From assembly GCA_037367405.1 (NCBI GenBank), contig JAZKJV010000600.1:496001-560000 (forward strand): DNA of 64,000 nt, given 5' to 3'. Below, one piece after another: positions 32,636-45,407 of this stretch. The notes under the pieces were generated by a model, which was not told where the DNA came from, did no database searches, and saw nothing but the letters and a program-made list of their open reading frames with translations. Each line of letters starts with the position of its first letter. Position 1 is the first letter of the stretch. The translations under genes were made by a program, and so were the position numbers. The stretch is from Ottelia alismoides (Eukaryota; Streptophyta; Magnoliopsida; Alismatales; Hydrocharitaceae).

Positions 32636-33689
32636 GTTTTAGCGGATACTGATCGATATCTCGAGAGATATCAATAATATATCGGTATATCGACTTGTAT
32701 TAATTGAAATTGGAGGTATTTAATATAGGGTTTCCAAGATATCGACCGATACCATCGATATTAGGCCAATATTGCTCAATATCACATGTTTTTGGTATTT
32801 TAATGGTCGATTTTTTTTGAGATTTTGCTTGTGTAACTAATGCTATAATTAAAAAGTAGGCTTAAGATTTATAATTTTGTTTCAGGATAGGGGGCACTGC
32901 CCCCACACCCTTTCAAGAGGAAGGCACTTGCAATGAGACCCCCGTTTTGAAAGGAAGGCTTCAGACCCATTTTTGACAACGAAGATGAAACAATTCTAAA
33001 GTTCACCAAGGAAAGTATGCATACATATGTTGTACATGTTACCAATGTTTGAAATATCAAAGATATATTGATGATATATTGCTGATATATCGGTATCGAT
33101 GAGGATGGGGTTCGATATTCATCTATATGTTTATTTTCCAAGATATTGATCGATATATCATGAGTTATCATCTCTATATCAACTTGTATCGATCCAAATT
33201 GAATATTTGCAATGTATATTTTCCACACTATTAGTTGATGCCAATCGATACCACCAATGTTGGGCATGTCTTACGTGATATCATCATTTTTTGTAGTTTT
33301 GTTCGGGATTTTGCTTTTTCAGCGATATCGTCCTTTGGGATGAGGGTTTTGCCCACCTTTTCACAATAGAAATAAAACAATTCTAAAGTTAATCAAGGAA
33401 AGTTTGCATATATATATTGTATATGTTCCTATATAATACAACAACAAAGCCTTCTGCCACATCAAACAGGGTCATCTACAAGTTTCAAATATAAAATTTT
33501 AATAAATTAATAGTTGAAACTTCGTAAGTATTAGTAATATAGTGACATTGAATCACAAATCTGCAACATACTCCTCGATATTGCTTTTCTTAAGTTCAAT
33601 TGGACATTTTTGTTTCTGATCTTATTTTAAATCATCTTCTACTATTCAAAATTATGATCATTATGAATGATGTTCTTTCAAAACTATAG

Positions 33690-35942
33690 ATTATTGGTTT
33701 CTACATGTTCTGAAAATCCGGAAATCGCCGAGTTCAAGAAACTTTAGGGTTCCTGATGGATCCCTTATTCTAACAGCTACAAGCATTTTTCCCCTTGTTC
33801 TGAAGATCATCAGCATCAACTTAGAGGAAAATCTAGGGTTACTCAAACCCTAGATAAGTTCTATTCTAGGGTTGCAGCAATTCCCTTCTACAGGCGCTTT
33901 TTCAGGCCATCGCCACACCTCCAGATCTGCTACTGCAGGCACATCCCCATCACAGCCTGAAATGTGTACAAGGCTCCCATCATCACAGCCCATCGCTAGC
34001 ATCCAAATCAACTCTCGTAAGATCCTGGACTCTTCTTCAATTTCCCACAGGTTCTCATGATGATCCTGAACATTCTCGTGTTCGTTTCCTACTCTCAAAC
34101 TCTCTCCACCTCTTCTTCTCGTTCGAGAATCCATCTGTGGCTGCCATACAAGCGAAGCCCCCAAAGGAGAAGAAGGCCACCACTCGTTCTCCTACAAGCT
34201 CTCCGCTCCAGAAGAAGACTCTCTCCGTCGGCTCCATCTCTGCTCCAACTGCTGCTAAGGGTCCCGGACGCCTGCCAAAGAAGTTCATCAAGGTTGTAAA
34301 GGCAAAGAATGTGGTACCCATGAAAATCTTGAGCAGCAGCGGAGCAAGATGCATAGCAACCCGACAACAATGGATCCCACTGCCCCTCCTCTGGGATCCC
34401 AGGTGGCGTAAACTCCATTGGGGGCAATTGGAGTTGGGTTCCCATGAGGGGAACCCTAAATAACAGCCGGCCCTTGAATTTTTTTAATGAAAATCTTATA
34501 AATGACCAGTTGGGCCGAAATAGATTTAAAAGGAGAAAGAGAGAGAGAAAGGGAAAGGGCCCAACAAACAAACAAAAAAGAGCCCATGTTTATTTTGGCC
34601 CAACTGTGGGCCGGTTTGTTGCAAAAAAAAGGATGAGATTTCATGCCCAAGTAGGTCGAGAGTTAAAAAAGGGGAACATGTGCGTACAAAAAATCGTACG
34701 ATAAAAAAAGGGAGACGGCCAAAAAAATAGCCGAGAAAAAAAAAGATTGTATAAAAAGAATCCTTATGAAAAAATGTATTTTAAAAAAAATTGCGAGAAG
34801 AAAATTCGAAAATGTGAGATTCGCTTATGTGATTCGTTGTTTCTCATCTTCTTGTCTTCTCCCAACTTTGTTAATGTCATTATTTTCCGACAAGTATGGG
34901 AAAAAGGGAGAGTATTGTGTAGAATTACAAGTCTGATTCAGATTTTCAGTTTCTCCATATTCCAGGCCAGCCAAATTTCAGACTCTACAAACATTTTCGA
35001 TTTCAAACTTGACATTCAGTTTGGTACCGAGTCTGCAGTTTGATGCGCACATGTTTGCGATCAATTGTGTGGGCCCATCTTTGTTTTTTAGTCTTAGAGT
35101 TTTCATGTGATCCATAGGAGCTCCAGAGTAGAGATCACATTCTCTATGCCATATGGGCTAGATTTTTCATGTGGTTTCATAGGGACTTCATAATAAAGAT
35201 CCCATTCTCTGAGCCAGTATGGCAGAGACCTGGTTCTCCGATGAGGAGACTTTTCATACTCCATTCTCCAGTGAATGTGGACTCCAACGAGGATGTTTTC
35301 CATAGCTTTTTCAGTTCGTCTCTTCAGAGATGTAGCAGTTGTCCACATGATTCAGTCTTCTACATGGGGCAAACCAGAGTACTGCGATAAGGAGACTCAT
35401 TCAGTTTCAGTTACTCTAACAGGCGCAGTACAAAGCACATGTTCCAATGAGGAGACCCAGTTTGACTCACACTCCAGCCTGTATGTTCCTCCTCACTTGC
35501 ACGACATGAGAATCAAAATCCTTGACAGCAACCGACAGTTGTGTTTACGTTGAGTTGATATTGTATGCAGTGTCTTGTATTGTGAGTTTGAGATTTCATC
35601 CTGTTTGTCCAAGCTAAGCACTACATGCTCCAGCTTGAGGGGAGTGTTGGAGTATATGCATCGCTCATGTATAGATGGGTCCCTCCATGATTCAATTACC
35701 ACATCCAGTGGTTTAGTCCTACATCTATCAATGGTGGGACTTGGAGGATCAACTAAGGTTATATAAGAAGCCACGGACCATTCTATCAGATGAGAAACGT
35801 CAATAGAAGAATCGGCCCTTAGTGACGTTCTCCCGTGGTTTCATTCAGCTCCTTACAAAGTAGGATTCTACGTAAAATCCCGATGTTCCTTATTGTTTAT
35901 TCTTTTTCTCCGATTATGCTTCCGCATGTCATATTTCTAACA
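33690..35942 (+). mobile_element. non-autonomous LTR retrotransposon copy 2, 5' LTR lost
   Basis: The 3' LTR is 35645-35942 (TGTTGGAGTATATG to TTTCTAACA), preceded by the purine tract GCTTGAGGGGAG. Upstream sequence at 35050-35640 matches the corresponding part of the three-LTR element at 50435-59517 (GTGATCCATAGG...CTCCAGAGTAGAGATC). There is no gag-pol. A leader-like portion with repeated AGGGTT words lies at 33730-33860. The open frame 34137-34463, with a GRLPKKFIKVVKAK basic stretch, may be a captured host fragment. The 5' boundary is approximate. Confidence 0.65.
35645..35942 (+). repeat. 3' LTR of non-autonomous element copy 2
   Basis: 298 bp, TG start and CA end. Contains a GTTATATAAGAAGCC promoter-like segment that corresponds to GCTATATAAGAAGCC in the LTRs at 50435 and 51041. 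Confidence 0.8.
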
Positions 35943-36429
35943 GTTATTGTCTGAATTTCGTCATTTCCTTTCAAATACCTATCAACAGTCAACAACCAGC
36001 ATATATATATATATGATATGTGTGATCATGTGTATTCATGTGCCCAATGCATCTCGGTCTTGCGTGCAAGTGTGTATTTGCATATTATTTCTTGTTTTAA
36101 GAACTAGGATGATCTTAATTTATAAAAGATCTTTTTTGCCCTCATTTTTGAGATATTCACTGATATCGTTGTTATATTCTCAATATATCCCTTTTCGGAC
36201 TAATTGAAACTATACCGATATTTCAAACCTTGCATGTTACTATATTAATATTTAATAGTTGATACTTACTAAGTACTAGTAATCTAGTATATAGAATCAC
36301 GAATCCATGGTATACTCCAATTGACATTGATTTTCTTTGGTTCAGTTAGGAATTATAGTTTCCAATTTATATAATACATCTTCTTTCATTCAAAAATATC
36401 ATTACCATGAATAATATTCTTTAAAAATT

Positions 36430-36911
36430 CAAGCTTGTAAAAGTCAGCCGACTAGTCGGTCTGACTAGTCGAGTCAGGGGGGTGGTCGACTCGACTAGGC
36501 CTAATCAGCCATTAGTCGGGCCGACTTTTACATCAAGGTTTTATATTTTTTAGTTTTTTGTTTTTTTAAAAGAAAACTTATTCTAATATGCTTCTCGTTA
36601 TATTTAAAGTCAATTATTTCTTTTGTTTCATTATGAAAGTATAGAAATTGTACAAATCTATGTTAATATATAAGCAAACTTATTCAAATATGCAATAATG
36701 GTATATTTAAAGTCAATTACTTCTTCTCTTTCATTATGAAAGTATAAAAATGTACAAACCTATGTACAAAAATGATTTATATATTTGAAATAATTAAAAA
36801 AATGAAAACCGACTAATGGCCGACTAAATCCGATTAGTCGCCCGACTGCCGATTAATCCTTAGTCAGTGACCCCACCTACCGAGTATCAACTACCGCTTT
36901 CTGCAACCTTG
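36430..36911. mobile_element. hAT MITE A (ACTAGTCGG family)
   Basis: A 482-bp element with the perfect 8-bp duplication TAAAAATT at 36422-36429 and 36912-36919. Ends are CAAGCTTGTAAAAGTC and, reversed, CAAGGTTGCAGAAAGCGG. Rich in CGACTAGTCGG words. The termini match those of the decayed hAT that starts at 37507, so it is probably a deletion derivative mobilised by that family. Confidence 0.92.
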
Positions 36912-37049
36912 TAAAAATTACATGTTATTATGTTCATTAGCTTATCCCTTTGATCTCTGACATAAGCATTTCTATACATAATATGAGATGTAATACAATG
37001 GTAATGCGGTGAATACACCTCCTATATGTTGTTAACTTGTTATTATTCG

Positions 37050-37506
37050 TGTAGAAATATTTATTATTCATGTATTATTTCTTATTGTTCTTTATGCTTG
37101 GTTATCTTACGTAATTTACCCATAGGTCTCTCCTTTATATAATAGATCCTAAGGTCCCCAGGAATAAATCATCTTTTCCCCAAAATGGTATCAGAACGAC
37201 GGTCCTAGGCATGAGCTCTCGTATCCGAAGAAGAAAAAAACCCTAACCCTAGTTCCACCTGACATCCCTCTCTCTCTTTCTTCCGTGGTCAGATGCCCGC
37301 CACCACCGACCCCTTCATCATCAGCTACTTCCGCCGCAAACCCTCCCCCCCTCTTCCGCTATCGGCTCCTTCCATCGGTGGCCCCTTCCGTCGTCGGCTC
37401 TATCCACCGTTGGCCCCTTTCGTTGTCGCCTTCCGCCACCGCCGTCGGGTTCTCTGTAGTCGACTTCTTTCACGGTGGCATCACCTCCGGTGGTGATAGC
37501 TATCGT
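37050..37506 (+). mobile_element. copia LTR and leader, cut by hAT insertion
   Basis: The LTR at about 37050-37185 starts TGTAGAAATATTT and is followed by the primer site TGGTATCAGAACG at 37186. The leader continues to 37506, where the hAT begins (CAGTGTTGC). It is related to the LTRs at 49170 and 50284. The coding part may be the truncated copia at 45690, if hAT insertion and a deletion separated them. Confidence 0.65.
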
Positions 37507-38260
37507 CAGTGTTGCAGAAGTCAGTATTCGGTATTCAGTCGGAGGGGTCACTGAATAGAAAATAATTGGTATTCGGGTGACTATTAAGAATTATTCGATT
37601 TTATATTTTTTTAAATTGTTTTAATATATATAATATTCAAGGAAATAGTCTTCTATATTTACATTAATATATAGTCATTCCATCCAAGTTTTTATTAAAA
37701 AGGATGGTTTAATTTCAATTTTATGAGATAAGAGTTAAATGAATATGTAATCTAAATAAATTATGATAACAAAGAGAAATTTAAGAACCAAATGTTAGCA
37801 ACATTATACATGCCAGAATGTTCAAAATCACAAAAGCACAAATATAGTATATTAACATACTACATTAAAACAACACAAATAACATAACATGCTAAATGTA
37901 AAAATAAGTGCTACTAATCATCATCGTCATCATCCAAAGGAACATCATCAACATCGTCATCATCTTCATTTTCATCATCTATCTCTTCTTCAAAAATAAA
38001 TTCTTCCTCTTCCTCAGGTATCGGCCTTGCACTTGAGCTTGAACCAAAAGCTCTTGTATTACTTTCACCTCTATTGTTTCTTTTTGGTTGTAAGATATGT
38101 TCGGCACCGGATGCATGGACAACTGCACCCCAAGTTAAACCTAGACCAGGATAAACTTCATCATCTTCAGCTTGCTCCCCACCAATCCATTCATTCATGT
38201 GAGTGCGATCTTTTGAAGAAATCGGGTCTCGTGTTTGGTCTTGTTGACGTCCTTACGATT

Positions 38261-38415
38261 TGTAGAAATATTTACAATTTTTTTATATTCTATATGTACT
38301 AGTTTCATCATTTTATTTCCCTATACCCGCTTTATGTAATTTACCCATAGGACTCTCCTCTATATAAAAGAGCCTGGGGTTCTCAAAAATATTAAGCTTC
38401 TATTTTCTTCCAACA
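38261..38415 (+). repeat. 5' LTR of copia 1
   Basis: TGTAGAAATATTTAC start, TCTTCCAACA end, with a CTCTATATAAAAGAG promoter-like segment at 38358. A very short LTR for copia. Confidence 0.92.
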
Positions 38416-38430
38416 TGGTATCAGAGCAAT
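38416..38430 (+). other. primer-binding site of copia 1
   Basis: TGGTATCAGAGCAAT follows the LTR directly and complements the 3' end of initiator Met-tRNA. Confidence 0.9.
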
Positions 38431-38809
38431 GGTCCTAGACTGGAGCTCGTATACCCTAACCCTAGAATCCCATCAGCCGCCCTTCTTCTCCTCCTCATGT
38501 GTGCGCCGCCAACAGCGCTGCCAACCCCTCCCAGTGTCGCCTACTCCCTCCTCCCTGTGCACGATTTCGCCGTACACCTTCTCTCGGCGCCGGTAGCAGC
38601 ACACGTTAGCACCGCTAGTCGCGTGTGTTAGCGCCACCAATCGTGTGCATCGCTTCCTCTCAGCGCCGTCACCATGCTTCATTGCATCTCGAGTCTTCTT
38701 CAGATGATGGATTTGATTGCATAAGTCTACATATGCAATCGAATCCTCACATGTTTGTGTAGACATCTATCTTTGGTCTACAAAATCCATGTGATCTTTG
38801 TCCGGCAAT

Positions 38810-41800
38810 ATGTCAGACAACAAAGTAGATGTACCCGTCAAAGGTGCCTTCAGAGGTCCGGCACCAATTGTCAAAATGGACGGGACGAACTATGAACTCT
38901 GGGCCATGTAGTTCATGAGTCTCATGAAGTCGAACGACAAGAAGCATATTCTTACCGATGATGATCCGGTGGAGAAAACAGAGATTTATGCCTCTTGGGA
39001 GGCAGACGACGCATATGCCAAAGTTTGGCTGTCAGGTACATTGGCGATCGAGATCGTTAATGACGAGTTGCATCAGCCTACTGTCAAGGCCATGTGGGAT
39101 ATTCTTGCCGTAACCTACTCTCAGGCACAGAATGAGACCAAAATTCCTCAGTTGCAGCATGATATCTTCACGATCAAGCAGATTGGAAGACCCCTCCACT
39201 CATTGTACACATCCTTGCATGGAATGTTTGAGAAGCTTCACAGCTTCATGCCTTTGACGGCTACTCCTGAGCAGTAGAAGACTTACAGGAATGCTACCAT
39301 GGTTGGTGTATTCCTTATTGTACTTGATCCTGAATATGATGCTGCCCGCTCTCAGATCCTTGTGGATGCCACTATTCCTCTAATGGAGGAAGCTTTTCAT
39401 CGACTTAGCAGGATCACTGTTCCGACTGCTACTAGTGGTCAGACCTCTTCAGCAATGGCAGCATCCAGAGGCACAGGTGGTTTTTCTTCCTTTCGTGGAC
39501 ATGGACCCCGTAGTAGACGGGGTCAGACCTGTCAGCCCCGTACTTATTGTCATCGTCTCGGTCATTCAGAGGATACATGTTATTCTAAGCATGGTTTCCC
39601 AGCATCAGCACGAGTATAGAGCAAGTTGAGATCACTGCTCCTACGACTTCAGATCAGAGATTTGATGATCTCGTCACCAGACTTCGAGATATCATGCCTC
39701 CTGCCTCATCTCTAAGAGGTCATTCAGATGTGGTAGCTTCTGCCTCTTCTAGTACATCTGCTTCTGCTAGTACATCAGGTAGCCCCTATGCTTTTACATA
39801 TTGTCATGGATCGGAGATTACATAGTGGATTATGGACTCCGGAGCGACACACCATTTATGTGGCGACAGAGAGCATCTAACAACATACAAACAGGTCCCT
39901 CCAGGACAGACCGTAGTGATAGTCGATGGGACTCACTCCCCGATCATAGAACAGGGGGAGATTTCCTTGACGCCTTCGATGCATCTACAGAATGTGTTAC
40001 ATGCTCCAGATTTCTCTATGAACTTGTTGTCCATTAGCTAGCTTACAAAGGATTTACACTGTCGGGCTATATGTGACTCATCATCTCTTTTTTTTTCAGA
40101 ACATCCTTACGGACAGAGTGATTGGGTGTGGCCGTGAGCAGGCGGACTTTATAGGCCGGTTCGCACACCTTTTGCAGGAGCATCCTCTCAGTCAATCGGA
40201 TCAGTCTCTCCTCATACGTGGCATCTGCGTTTGGTCATCTCCCTCTCCAGAAGATGTGTCGCATTTTGCCGCAGATTTCTCCCGGTTCCTCATTTCGGTG
40301 TGAAGCGTGTCAGTTGGGAAAGCATCATCGGTCAGCTTTTCCCAGTCGTTAGAGTTGGAGCAGTAGCTCCCTATTTGAGTTGTTTCATGTCGATATCTAG
40401 GGTCCAAGTCGTGTTCCTGATCATCAACGACACCGTTTTATCTTATTTCTGTAGATGATTTTTCTCGTTTGTCGTGGGTGTTTCTATTGAAAAATAAATC
40501 TGAAGCGGGAGATGTGATCAAAACCTTTGTTAATGAAGTGTGAAATGTTTTCTCTACGTCTGTAAAGTTTGTCAGGGATTGATAATGCTTTGGAATTTTG
40601 TACTCGTTCTCTTTCATATTTTTTTCTTTGCATGGTACAATTCATCAAACATCTTGTGCTTATACATCTCAGCAAAATGGTGTTGCTGAGAAAAAGCACC
40701 AACATTTACTTGATGTCACTCAGACCCTTCTTATTCAGAGTCGTGCACCACATTCGTTTTGGAGTGATGAGGTTCTTACCGCATGGTATCTTGTGAATCG
40801 TATGCCTTCGTTTATTTTAGGTGAGAAAATTCCTTTCTCTATGGCTTTCCATGAGAAGGAATTATTTTCTCTTACTCCTCGTATCTTTGGTTTTGTTGCA
40901 TTTGTTCACCAATTGGGTGCAGGTCTTGACAAGCTCTCTCTTAGAGTTGTCAAATGTGTGTTTGTTGGTTACTCCAGGACACAGAAGGGGTATAGGTACT
41001 ATGATCCATTATAGAGAAAATACTATATCAGTGCTGATATCACATTTTTTTAGTCCATAATGTATTTCTTTCCTACAGGTGACAGGTTGGCTTATTCAGA
41101 GTTTGATACCGAAATCTATATGCCGCCTCCACCTCCTAGTCCGTTATCTTCTCCTATTGTTACACCACCACCACCGTCACCACCATCGCCGCCACCACCA
41201 GTCCCCTCTACACAGCCGTTTGTGTTTTTATTCCACCATTACCCAAGTACTATATCTGTCGCTCAGCTCCCGCTCATGGTCATGGCCAATCATCCACCGC
41301 ACACCAGGTTTGTCCTGATAACATGGTTTCTAACGATGGGACTGGTGAAAATTATGTACAAGGATCATTGCAGGAGGAGGTTCCTGAGGACATGGACATA
41401 CCTATTGCTATTAGGAAGCAAAAGCGTACATGTGCTTCATATCCACTTGCTTCACACGTCTCCTTTCATCGCACGACAGGGGATTTTCACAACTTTGTAG
41501 TTGCTTTATCTACTGCAAACGTACCACAAACTTACCAGGATGCCTTGAAAATAGCCGCTGACGTTTAGCTATGGAGGAAGAGATGGCGGCCCTGCAATCA
41601 CGTGGTACTTGGAGCTTGGTGTCTGCTCCTCCAGGTGCCTATATTGTCAGTTACAAATGGATGTTTACCATTAAATATCATGCAAATGGGAGTCTTGATC
41701 GGTACAAGGCAAGATTGGTGGCACGGGGGTTTACTCAAACCTATGGTGTAGATTATTTGAATACATTCTCTCTTGTTTCTCGTCATTCCACTTTACATGT

Positions 41801-43048
41801 TTTGTTCTCTGTTGCAGTGGTACGTCACTGGCCCTTATTTCAGCTAGAAGTTAAAAATGCATTTTTGTTTGGAGATCTACAGGAGGCGGTATACATGCAG
41901 CAGCCTCCGGGATTTGCTACCGAGGGAGTGTCAACAGGTTTGTAGACTCCATAAGGCGATATATGGCCTTCAACAAAGTCCAACAGCTTGGTTTCAGAAG
42001 CTCTCAGATCTGATTGAACGACAGGGGTTCAAGAGGTCAAATGCAGACCATTCTCTATATGTGCAGAGAACTTCTAGAGGGATAGTTGTCATCATTTTAT
42101 GTGGATGATATAATTATTACATGCGATGATGCCCAAGGATAAAGAAGACAAAAGACTTTTTGGGCAGACAATCTGTAACTAAGGATTTGGGCACCTTACG
42201 GTATTTCCTAGGGTTGGAATTTGCTAGGAACGCGCAGGATCTTGTGATGACCCAAAGGGAATATGTTACAGATACGCTTGTTGAGACGGGCATGATTGGA
42301 TGCAGACCCTCTCTACTCCTATGGATCCTAACATGAAGTTGTATGAAGGTGATACAGATGAGGTCGATAAGAGGAGATATAAAGAGATGGTGGGAAAACT
42401 CCTTTATGTTAATATTACCAGACCAGATATCGCCTTTGTTGTGAGTCGAGTAAGCCAGTTTATGGAGCAGCCTCGACAGGTACATATGGATGCTATACAC
42501 ATGATATTGAGATATCTAAAATCGTCTCCAGGTACAGGATTACTTTTCAAGAAAGGAGCAACTCTCACTGTATCTGCATGTGCTGATGCTGACTATGCAG
42601 GGTGTCATAAGGACATGAAGTCTATGTCAGGCTTTGCAATATTCATTGGCAGTTCCCTTGTTTTTTGGAAAAGCAAGAAACAAAAAGTTGTAGCTAGATT
42701 AAGTGCCGAGTCTGAATATAGGGCTATGGCACAAGCGAGCACCGAAATGATGTGGTTTTGAGTTGTGTTAGCAGATTTACACATACAAGTTCCTCTACCT
42801 ATGCAGTTACAATGTGATAATCAAGTTGCTCTGTTTATTTCAAACAACCCTGCATTCCATGAGAGAACTAAACATATTGAGGTAGATTGCCATTACACAA
42901 GAGATATGATTCAGAAGGGGTTGATATCTACATCACATGTCAGTTCAGGAGAGCAAACTGCAGATATATTTACCAAAGCATTACTCAGAGGATCATTCCT
43001 GAAGTGTTCGTCCAAGCTGAGCATGATTGACATCTATGCTCCAGCTTG
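38810..43048 (+). pseudogene. copia gag-pol polyprotein, decayed
   Basis: Domains follow copia order. Gag at 38810-39616 has YELWAM, then a TAG, WLSGTLAIEIVNDELHQPTV, and a zinc-knuckle-like CHRLGHSEDTCY. Protease near 39826 has WIMDSGATHHLC. Integrase at 40280-41000 has CEACQLGKHHRSAF, then SFVDDFSRLSWVF, IDNALEF and the C-terminal VVKCVFVGYS. A proline-rich linker lies at 41120-41215. RT at 41560-42110 has [20 protein letters not shown], then HKAIYGLQQS. RNase H at 42540-43045 has ACADADYAGC and [18 protein letters not shown]. More than ten stops and frameshifts interrupt it (for example TAG at 38909, 39276 and 41013), so no polyprotein can be made. Confidence 0.9.
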
Positions 43049-43056
43049 AGGGGGAG

Positions 43057-43210
43057 TGTAGAAATATTTACATATTTTTATATTCTATATGTACTAGTTT
43101 CATCATTTTATTTCTCTGTACCCGCTTTATGTAATTTACCCATAGGACTCTGCTCTATATAAGAGAGCCTAGGGTTCTCAGAATTATTAATCTTCTATTT
43201 TCTTCCAACA
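43057..43210 (+). repeat. 3' LTR of copia 1
   Basis: Directly preceded by the purine tract CTTGAGGGGGAG. Same ends as the 5' LTR. Confidence 0.92.
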
Positions 43211-44707
43211 AGATTAGCATTAAATCGCACATAAACAAGATCATTTAACCTCTTAGCGTCCAACTTGTTCATTTTCTTTGTATGAATCTGAAAAATAAAG
43301 TTGCATACCAATTGGATGTGTGTATATATATATATATATAATCGTATACTTCAATTAAATAGGTTGATAGATATATTACCGACTCAAATGTACTCCAGTT
43401 TTGCTCGTATCCATATGATGAGAAAGTCAAAATCAGAATCTCGACAACCATAGATTGCAAATGGAGTGTTTCAGTCCCATGAATAGACCACCAGCTAGTT
43501 GTTCAAGCATGTGAAGTTTAAAAACCCTATATATGACCGATACTATTCAAGTAATACATTATGCTAACAAATATAATACTTGAGTCAGAATGTCCATCAT
43601 TTACCAGCCTTTGTCTCATTGCCAATGGCTTACCAAACAATCCATGAGCCAGTTTATATGCACTTAACTCTTTTCTCGTGATGATGTCTTGAACATCCAA
43701 ATCTGGATAAAACTTTTCCATGCAATTCATAAATCCATTCTTCACAACAACATTTGTATCGAATATGTTGCAATCATTGTAGACGAAGTACGGGTTCATG
43801 AAATATGCAGTGAGGTGCAATGGGGTATCAAGCCTTCCTTTTGTTTTAGAGACAATTGCATCAACAAATGGTTTATAAGATGACACCAAACCATTAAAAG
43901 ATGTCCTTATCTCTAGTTTAGCTTGTTCTAGACTGCCATATACAAAGCTCATGGATGGCTTGCGATCTGCATCAACAACACATAGGAAATGAACCACTGG
44001 TGTAAACAATTTAATTGCAAGTGCAATTTAATTCCAAAATGACAGGCTCAAGACTATTGATGATACCCCTTACCCTTTTCTTGTCCTTGACCATTTCCAA
44101 GCTCCCCATTCATCCAAAAAGAACATCAACTGCAATTTATCTTTTTTTTCCAAAATGCTTTCCAAAGTTAAAAATGGTGTTGCAAATCTAGTTTGCCCAG
44201 ATCTTGCAATGTCTCTCTTCTTTGTGAACATCCGCATTGTAATTGTATTTTTGATCCTCAGCTCTTTGCTAATTTCTTCCAATGCACTATCAATAGAATG
44301 AGCAGCACATGATGTCCACCATATATGCGGATATTTTGTTTGCAACAATCTTCCTTCTGCTACATTTGCAGAAGCATTATCAGCAACAACTTGTACAATG
44401 TAATCGATCCCAACTTCTTTGATACTTTGACCAACTGATTGGAAGATATACTCCGTAGGATGTGCATCTTCAGATGCATCCATGGACTTTAAAAATGAGA
44501 GAGCAGTTGACACAAAAATTCATGAGACTTCTTCCACGAATGTTTGTCCATCCATCAGTCATTATCAAACCTGTTGATTTCCACATCTCTCGGTGGCAAT
44601 TCAACTCATCTGAGACTCTCTTCACTGCCTTCTTCAAATATGGGACGCTTATTTCATGCCCCGTAGGAGGTTTAAGACCAGAACCGTATTGCCCAACTGC
44701 CTCGAGC

Positions 44708-45407
44708 TAAGGTTGCAAAAGTCGGTAGCCGGTACTTAGTCGATCGACTGACGAAGGATTAATTGGCAGTCGCGCGACTAATCGGATTTAATTGGACTTT
44801 AATCGGCTTTGAATTTTATGATTATTTTAAATATATAACTCATTTTTATACATATATTTACATACATTTTTATACTATCATAATGAAATAAAAGAAGTAA
44901 TTGAATTTAAATAAAGGGTAAATTACAATTGGGTCCTCATCTATGGGTTCGATCCTATAATGGGTCCCGATCTTTAAATTGTAACGATTCAGATCCTATG
45001 ACCATTTAGGAAATGGAAATTTTGGGACTCATGACGAATATGCCCTTGTTGGGAAGGGAATGGGGGTTGGGTTCCAACTTTTAAACAAGGGCATACTCGT
45101 CATTAGCCCCAAGAAGTTCCTTACATTAATGGCCCTGGGACCCGAATCGTTACAATTTAAAGATCGGGACCCATTCTGGGATCGGACTCATAGACGGGGA
45201 CCCAAATTGTAATTTACCCTTAAATAAAACATTAAGCATATTATAATAAGTTTGCTTAGAAAAAATCAAAACAAAAAAAGTATGGTATCTTCAAGCAAAA
45301 ATTGGTCGACTAGTTTGCCTGGTCGAAATAGTCGGTACTCAGTCACCCCACTAACTAGATTAGTTGGACCTACTAGCCGGGCCAGTCGGGAGACTTTTAC
45401 AACATTG
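44708..45407. mobile_element. hAT MITE B (ACTAGTCGG family), inside the hAT transposase gene
   Basis: Flanked by the perfect 8-bp duplication CCTCGAGC at 44700-44707 and 45408-45415. Ends are TAAGGTTGCAAAAGTCGG and, reversed, CAATGTTGTAAAAGTC. It belongs to the same family as MITE A and as the hAT it sits in. It contains a Mutator-type MITE at 44916-45219. Confidence 0.92.
44916..45219. mobile_element. Mutator-type MITE nested in MITE B
   Basis: A 304-bp inverted-repeat element with arms GGGTAAATTACAATTGGGTC and, reversed, GGGTAAATTACAATTTGGGT. Flanked by the perfect 9-bp duplication TTAAATAAA at 44907-44915 and 45220-45228, as expected for Mutator-like transposition. Confidence 0.93.

Larger units (their letters stand above)
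33043..36232. mobile_element. inner hAT-type element (GATATATCG family), holding an LTR element
   Basis: Flanked by the perfect 8-bp duplication CATGTTAC at 33035-33042 and 36233-36240. Ends are CAATGTTTGAAATATC and, reversed, CAAGGTTTGAAATATCGG. The interior has dense GATATATCGATAT-type words and no transposase. A non-autonomous LTR element ending at 35942 occupies most of it. It is inserted in another member of the same family. Confidence 0.85.
31042..36429. mobile_element. outer hAT-type element (GATATATCG family), right end not seen
   Basis: Pieces at 31042-31139, 32634-33042 and 36233-36429 line up in order with successive parts of the inner family member at 33043-36232: CGAAATATCATGATATATC, GATCGATATCTCG...ATCGACTTGTAT, then TTTAATAGTTGATACTTAC. 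Removing the insertions leaves one element interrupted by two MITEs and by a second copy of its own family. The far end and target duplication are not identified, because other insertions follow. Confidence 0.6.
38261..43210 (+). mobile_element. full-length Ty1/copia element, inactivated
   Basis: LTRs of 155 and 154 bp, a primer site, decayed gag-pol and a purine tract are in canonical order. Flanks are CGATT (38256-38260) and AGATT (43211-43215), a 5-bp duplication with one change. It interrupts the hAT transposase gene between the hATC motif and the C-terminal segment. The LTRs differ at roughly ten positions. Confidence 0.93.

Noticed and set aside
37285..37554. Pro/Ser-rich open frames just after a primer-binding site
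   Set aside because: Lies in a copia leader and crosses the hAT insertion point; no gag motif.
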